Shown here piece by piece: positions 29,700 through 34,805 of a stretch of 34,805 nt of DNA (position 1 is its first letter; every line of letters starts with the position of its first letter). Under the pieces are notes generated by a model. It was not told the origin of the DNA and searched no databases. It worked only from the letters and a program-made list of their open reading frames with translations. The stretch lies in contig JAITCL010000028.1 of NCBI GenBank assembly GCA_031283105.1, positions 1 through 34,805 of the forward strand, given 5' to 3'. A program made the position numbers and the translations under genes. The DNA comes from Treponema sp. (GTDB lineage Bacteria > Spirochaetota > Spirochaetia > Treponematales > Breznakiellaceae).

Positions 29700-30398
29700 A
29701 TGGCAAAAACCAAACAAACCCCGGGAGCTGCGTTGAATGCGCTTCTGAAAAAACACGGTTTGAATTATAACCGTCTGGCAAAGGCAATCGGCCTGAGCAG
29801 CGCAATGGTACGCCTTATTGCCCGCGATGAAAATCCGGTGTCGGCCTCTGTTGCTTTCCGCCTTGCGAAGTTTTTCAAGACAAAGCCGGAATACTGGCTT
29901 GCCTTGCAGATGGACTTTGACAATGCCAAAGCCGCTGGGGATAAAAAACTGGCCAAGGCGCTCAAGGACATCCCCACCGTAGATAAGGCGACGTTCGAGC
30001 GAAAACCAAGAACCACCAAAGCAAAATCCGCCAAAAAGGCCAAGCCCAAAGGGAAGCCCGCAAAGAAGTCCGTGCGGGGCAGAAAAGCCGCAGCAAAGCC
30101 CAAAAAGGCCGCGCCGAAAAAGGCTGCCAAGGGCGTAAAAAAAACGTCCGTAAAGCGGGCTAAACCCGCAACCAGCGCCAAAAAATCATCACCCAAGAAA
30201 ACGGTTAAGGCTGCCAAAGCCCCGGCTGTGAAGAAAGCCCCGGCTAAAAAAGCCGCGCCCGCGCCTAAACCATCCGTACCGGTAAAAAAAGCGCCGGTTG
30301 TCACGGTAAAACCGGAACCAAAACCTGTGGAAGTACAGTCTGTACCGCAACAGCCGTCAGTTCCTCCCGAGACACCGATTAACGAACCGCAGATTTAA
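29700..30398 (+). CDS. HigA-type XRE HTH protein fused to histone H1-like Lys/Ala/Pro-rich tail
   Basis: N-terminal NYNRLAKAIGLSSAMVRLIARDENPVSASVAFRLAKFFKTKPEYWLALQMDFD resembles HigA antitoxins; the remainder is KPKKAAPKKAAKGVKK-type low complexity. Confidence 0.88.
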   Translation: MAKTKQTPGAALNALLKKHGLNYNRLAKAIGLSSAMVRLIARDENPVSASVAFRLAKFFKTKPEYWLALQMDFDNAKAAGDKKLAKALKDIPTVDKATFERKPRTTKAKSAKKAKPKGKPAKKSVRGRKAAAKPKKAAPKKAAKGVKKTSVKRAKPATSAKKSSPKKTVKAAKAPAVKKAPAKKAAPAPKPSVPVKKAPVVTVKPEPKPVEVQSVPQQPSVPPETPINEPQI

Positions 30399-30408
30399 GA
30401 AGAATAAA

Positions 30409-30470
30409 AACCACGAACCAACACGAACAACAATAAGATATGGAGCAAAAGTTCGTGCTGGTTCGTGGTA
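30409..30470. repeat. CCACGAAC-type hairpin repeat, copy 2
   Basis: CCACGAACCAACACGAAC ... GTTCGTGCTGGTTCGTGG, arms complementary at 17/18 positions. Confidence 0.8.
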
Positions 30471-30496
30471 AAATTCAAACATGTTTTAATAACATG

Positions 30497-32029
30497 CTAA
30501 CTCAAAACTATCTTATATCCAAACGTGTCCTGAAAGAGGCCGACTTTTTCTTCCACGCCCATAAGTTCCAGTGAAATGTCATAACTCCCCTGGGCGTGGA
30601 GGACTATGGTTTCAGCGCGGCGGTCTATCGTAATGTCTTTGATTTGCTGGGAATGGCCCCGGTCGAGGGCGTCGGCAACCCGCAGGATAGAAGCCATTTT
30701 CAGCACCAGTATCCGTTCCTCGCGCTGGAGGCTGATGTACTCAATGTCAGCCTCGGAAGGAGGGTCGCCCCGGTGGTAGCGTATAACATTGGCGATAATG
30801 TCCTGTTCGTCGCGGGGCAGGCCGAAAATTTCTGAGTTGGCGACAATGTACTGGCCGTGCCTGTTGTGGCCGGACGCTTTTATAAAAGCCCCTATGTCGT
30901 GAAGAATTGCGGCGGTTTCCAGCATCATACGCTGGCGCTGATTCATGCCGTGTACCTTTTCCAGCGCGTCAAAAAGCGTCATGCAGAGCCGGGCGACGTG
31001 CCGCGAATGGGATTCGTCAAAATGGAAACGGCGGCCTAAGTTAACCGCGGAAGCGATAATCTGGGAATAAAATTCCTTTTGCACATCGGAATCCACCCCC
31101 AGGGCCATGTCAATCAGGTAGCCTTCCCGGATACTTACCAGAGGAACCGCCACGCGGGCCGCGCCGGTCTGATCAAGAAATAATTTCAGCACGAGGATGC
31201 CGGGAATAAAACCTTCCGCCTCGGCATAGGTGATACCCAGTTTTTGAACACATTCTTCAACGGAATAATTGCGGATTTTTTCGGCAAAAGCGATAAAATC
31301 CTTACGGTCAATAACGCGGCAATGCTCGTTAAGTTCCGTACCGGCCTGGAGCGCGACATACCGGGCGTCGGAGCCGACCATAACAAAGGTGCGTACATGG
31401 GCCAGATCCATTTCGGCATTTAAAAGACTGGTGGTATTACGGATGGTTTCGCCGAGGTAACGTTCGTATAACAGGCTCGGCCCCGCTCCCAGCCGCGTCC
31501 GCTGGTCAATGATAATCGTTCCCAGTTTGATGCTGTGCGCCGCCACCATTTGCCCCCGGCGCAGCAGCATTATCTCGGTAGAACCGCCGCCCACCTCAAT
31601 AATCATTGAATTGGCCCGCCAGAACAGGGGCAAATCCTGCTTCAACGCAAAACGCACCCCCAGATACATCAGGCGGTTTTCCTCAACGCCGTCCACTACG
31701 GACAGGTTAAAGTCAGTTTCCTGCCGTATCCGGTCGATAAACATATCGCGGTTACGGGCAACCCGCAGGGCGCTGGTTGCGATAACGTGGGCGTCGGCGG
31801 CGGCAATGCCCCAGCCGGCCAGTAACTCTTTGAAATTTTGCAGAACGGTAAGACATTCCAAAAGAGACTCGCGGGAAAATTCGCCTGAATTAAATACGTC
31901 GCGTCCCAGGGCTACCGGCCTGCCCGCGTTATCCATGACCGTCCACTGTCCGTCGTCCTGTATTTGAGCGACGAGCAATCTGACACCGGTAGAACCTATT
32001 TCCAAAACAGCGACCAGACGGTTTTCCAT
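30497..32029 (-). CDS. Ppx/GppA exopolyphosphatase family with C-terminal HD domain
   Basis: VLEIGSTGVRLLVAQI, IIEVGGGSTEIMLL, ATSALRVARN; LETAAILHDIGAFIKASGHNRHGQYIV HD motif. Confidence 0.9.
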   Translation of the reverse strand: MENRLVAVLEIGSTGVRLLVAQIQDDGQWTVMDNAGRPVALGRDVFNSGEFSRESLLECLTVLQNFKELLAGWGIAAADAHVIATSALRVARNRDMFIDRIRQETDFNLSVVDGVEENRLMYLGVRFALKQDLPLFWRANSMIIEVGGGSTEIMLLRRGQMVAAHSIKLGTIIIDQRTRLGAGPSLLYERYLGETIRNTTSLLNAEMDLAHVRTFVMVGSDARYVALQAGTELNEHCRVIDRKDFIAFAEKIRNYSVEECVQKLGITYAEAEGFIPGILVLKLFLDQTGAARVAVPLVSIREGYLIDMALGVDSDVQKEFYSQIIASAVNLGRRFHFDESHSRHVARLCMTLFDALEKVHGMNQRQRMMLETAAILHDIGAFIKASGHNRHGQYIVANSEIFGLPRDEQDIIANVIRYHRGDPPSEADIEYISLQREERILVLKMASILRVADALDRGHSQQIKDITIDRRAETIVLHAQGSYDISLELMGVEEKVGLFQDTFGYKIVLS

Positions 32030-32033
32030 TTTC

Positions 32034-33458
32034 CTACAACTTATCTATCAGCATTGAACACTTTCCCGAAGGGATAGGCAGCGTTTTTCTCTTCTTCCCC
32101 AAAATGTTAATCGTAAAATAATACAACTTTTCACTTTCCATATGTATCTCCCAGCCCCGCCCGCTTTTGTTGGAAAGAATCGTTATCATGTTTTTCTTGA
32201 GGGAAAGATTTTCAACCCCCATAATTTCCAGATTGGGAATAATCCAGTCCACCGTTTTGCGGGGCAGGGAAATACACAGACCCACAATATTTTCAATGGT
32301 CAAGGTAATGGTAGAAAGGGCGTCGTAGGAAAGATATTGGGCGCGGGGAAAATCAACCTTGCCGTGCCATTTTGCCGGGCCTTCTTTGGTGGGCAGATAC
32401 GCCTCCCACAAATTGCCCTTGTGATGGTCGCCGTCGGGACTCATCGAATCCAGCATAAAATACAGGTGGCGGATGGCGCAATCACGGGCCAAGTCCCAGC
32501 GCTGGTAACGCTCCAGCCCCTTAATCACCATGAAGGTGAGGTGGGGATACACCGACCCGCGATAGCCCCGCCCGGTTTCATCAAAATTTTTGTCGGAAAG
32601 GGACAGCGAAGGAAACGGATGCGGCGCGCCAAAAAACTTAGGATCGGAAAGTTTTGCGATGATACGTTCCGCCTTTTCATCATTGGGAATTTCGGCGAGC
32701 AGCGGCCAATAACCGGCGATGGTTTTAACCGGCAGCCGTTTTTCACTGCGGTCAATGTCATGGTAAAAGCCGTCATGGGGATCCCACATCAGGGAATTGA
32801 TTCGGGTTTTAAGGGAGAAATACTGTTTCTTGTACTGAAAGCTGGAATCCTTGTCATTGAGGATGTCCGCCATTGCGGACATATACAGGGCATTAACCGC
32901 CATCATGGCGTTAAAATCCAGCGAATAATAAGTTCCTTCGCGGGGGGCGTTAGCCATTCCCGTAACCGCCAGGGGAACCCGGTACAGGCCGTTGGACTTC
33001 TTAAAGGTTGAGTCTATCCACTCGGTATATTTGTGCAATACCGCCAAAACATCCTTGACCCGCTTTTTGTTGGCGGATTTGTGGTAGATGTTATACTCGG
33101 CCCAGGCAAAAAGGGGGACTCCCAAGCCCTCGGCATTGTCCTTTTCCGCCACCGGCTCGCCGGTATTGATGTCATAGGCGCTGCGAATGGCCCCATCCGG
33201 CTCCTGGCGGCTGTAAAACAGGTCCAAACTGGGCGTTGCCTGATAAATTCGGTTGGAATACACCAAAAAAAAGGACGAATAGATCGCATCGGACTGAAAA
33301 ACAGTCTGAGACCCCGGATAGGAAAAGAATTTTCCCTCTATTCCGCCTTTTTCGTTCCCGCTATTCCAGCAATCCTGTATCCAGGCCCATGTTTTATCGT
33401 AAATATCGACAAAATCCTGATCATAGAAGTGAATCCTCGGAAAGTCGTGCTTTGTCAC
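32034..33458 (-). CDS. MGH1-like/trehalase-like (alpha/alpha)6 glycosidase
   Basis: Full-length ORF with W.D.HDGFYHD, GYWPLLAEIPNDEKAERI, RGYRGSVYPHLTFMVIKGL, LWEAYLPTKEGPAKWHGKVDFPRAQYLSYDAL typical of GH37/GH63-like enzymes. Confidence 0.8.
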   Translation of the reverse strand: MTKHDFPRIHFYDQDFVDIYDKTWAWIQDCWNSGNEKGGIEGKFFSYPGSQTVFQSDAIYSSFFLVYSNRIYQATPSLDLFYSRQEPDGAIRSAYDINTGEPVAEKDNAEGLGVPLFAWAEYNIYHKSANKKRVKDVLAVLHKYTEWIDSTFKKSNGLYRVPLAVTGMANAPREGTYYSLDFNAMMAVNALYMSAMADILNDKDSSFQYKKQYFSLKTRINSLMWDPHDGFYHDIDRSEKRLPVKTIAGYWPLLAEIPNDEKAERIIAKLSDPKFFGAPHPFPSLSLSDKNFDETGRGYRGSVYPHLTFMVIKGLERYQRWDLARDCAIRHLYFMLDSMSPDGDHHKGNLWEAYLPTKEGPAKWHGKVDFPRAQYLSYDALSTITLTIENIVGLCISLPRKTVDWIIPNLEIMGVENLSLKKNMITILSNKSGRGWEIHMESEKLYYFTINILGKKRKTLPIPSGKCSMLIDKL

Positions 33459-33564
33459 CTAAACCCCTTGGTTAATTACGTTTATGTATAGGTTTCAATT
33501 ATACATCAAAAAGCCCTTATTTGCCAGTTTTTTTTATTTTTTTGCACAAATTTGAATGATAACG

Positions 33565-33900
33565 CAGGGCAACAGCAGGTACTTTTTCTTTCATATACGA
33601 AATAGCACGTAAATCGGCACAGGGAACAGCGCCGGGGCTGCCAAAACAGATGGGGGAACTCAACTACGCAGCCCCCGCACGGCTTCCGTGCATCATTGAA
33701 GGCTATGGGTAATTCCATTATCAGCGTGTCCTCTTGCTTTCCGTGCCGTGCGGCTTTTAATCGTACACCTAGTTTTTGCTCTTATTCCCTGGTCTGCTCC
33801 GTCGAAGAATCCCATAATGTTTTGGCAACCCCGCGCTGTCTCCCTGTGCCGCCTTATTTCACTTTATCACCTATATAACACGGTATATGCTGTTGCCCTG
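33565..33900. repeat. Palindromic MITE-like element, copy E
   Basis: CAGGGCAACAGCA ... TGCTGTTGCCCTG, perfect 13-bp terminal inverted repeats. Confidence 0.9.
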
Positions 33901-33998
33901 TGACGGTAGAGGGGAAGGCTTTCCCCTCTAACAAAAGCAGGACTTTTGCCTTTATGCGTTAATAACGCGGTATTCTGTAATTCTACCCCTGTCTTCTT

Positions 33999-34027
33999 CC
34001 TCCGTGTTCTCCGTGTCCTCCGTGGTG
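33999..34027. repeat. CCACGGAG-type intergenic repeat
   Basis: cctccgtgttctccgtgtcctccgtggt. Confidence 0.75.
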
Positions 34028-34089
34028 AAAATTCTGCCCCCGTTAATTACCAGCTTGTCTTTTTCACACCGCAGATATACAATATACCT

Positions 34090-34455
34090 ATGTTTTTTCT
34101 AATACTGGTCGGCATTATTACTTTTGTCGGCATTGTTTATTTGGCTGTTTCATCGCAATCCAGCTTTAAGATCAGAATCGCGGCGCTGGGCGCTTTGGCT
34201 CTGATGATAACAACGGTCATAATATGTTTGATTTTTTTCTTTAAATCGGCGGCAACTCCCAAACAGCTACTGCTGCCGGATATGTCGCCTTCCGACCTTC
34301 CGCCCGTGTCAACGGGTCATAATATCCCGATGCTGATAATGCTGGTCATTTTCCTGATCGCCCTGTTTGTAATGGTAGTGATACTATCCATGCGGGAACA
34401 AAAGCGAACCAAAGACAAAGAAGACAAAAACGACAACCTCATGGGTAATTGGTAG
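34090..34455 (+). CDS. Small membrane protein, function unknown
   Basis: MFFLILVGIITFVGIVYLAVSS... with about 3 hydrophobic segments and a charged C-terminus; ATG at 34090. Confidence 0.5.
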   Translation: MFFLILVGIITFVGIVYLAVSSQSSFKIRIAALGALALMITTVIICLIFFFKSAATPKQLLLPDMSPSDLPPVSTGHNIPMLIMLVIFLIALFVMVVILSMREQKRTKDKEDKNDNLMGNW

Positions 34456-34489
34456 TATTGGTGGTCAGTCACCGCTGACCCCCTTTCCC

Positions 34490-34510
34490 CCTCCGTGTTC
34501 TCCGTGGTGA
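34490..34510. repeat. CCACGGAG-type intergenic repeat
   Basis: cctccgtgttctccgtggtga followed by aaattcttcctgctttctcactacgcat, as at 5641-5685. Confidence 0.7.
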
Positions 34511-34556
34511 AAATTCTTCCTGCTTTCTCACTACGCATGGCTCGCCGTACCGTAGT

Positions 34557-34620
34557 GGTGTCAGTCACTTTTTACGTTTGAAACAAAATTCTTTCGAATC
34601 GGGTGGGGGTGACTGACACC
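34557..34620. repeat. Inverted repeat pair GGTGTCAGTCAC / GTGACTGACACC
   Basis: Exact 12-bp arms at 34557-34568 and 34609-34620 separated by 40 bp. Confidence 0.75.
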
Positions 34621-34805
34621 TATGCTCTATAGGCTTTTATCAATGCTTTATAGGCAATAGGTGACTGCCATCATAAACCCCTTGACAACCCCCCAAAAGT
34701 ATGCCATTATGTAATCTGGAAGCAGGTAAATATATGCTTATAGCGAAGGATACCATACTAATAGCGAATTCTTATATAACTAATAGTATGGGTTTTAAGG
34801 GCTTA

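Overview
This 34.8-kb window looks like a chromosomal segment of a spirochaete, most likely Treponema-like. That lineage is an inference from gene content and repeat style and was not tested. Housekeeping and accessory genes include an MFS transporter (cut by the window start), an esterase lipoprotein, a D-Ala-D-Ala carboxypeptidase, asnS, aroC, an etfB-etfA-acyl-CoA dehydrogenase operon, an AMMECR1 protein, dCMP deaminase, a CYTH protein, a class III adenylate cyclase, parC plus a coiled-coil protein, Ppx/GppA and an MGH1-like glycosidase. There is also a chemosensory/c-di-GMP cluster: two MCPs, one with a C-terminal receiver domain that overlaps an HD-GYP response regulator, and a divergent XRE regulator. 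An AbiEii-like nucleotidyltransferase pair and a DUF4143 AAA ATPase form a small defence-like patch. The most unusual content is intergenic. (1) Five ~280-440 bp copies of one palindromic, MITE-like element share terminal inverted repeats (CAGGGCAACAGCA-type) and a conserved CxxC...CxxC micro-ORF. (2) Two inverted copies of a ~130-nt multi-stem element show compensatory base changes in one stem and sit inside CCACGGAG repeats. (3) The decamer TGAAATATCA occurs at the promoters of both MCPs and at the XRE regulator. (4) 32-bp tandem operator-like repeats abut the DUF4143 ATPase start. (5) A HigA-type HTH is fused to a histone-H1-like Lys/Ala/Pro tail. No rRNA, tRNA, CRISPR array or transposase gene was recognised.
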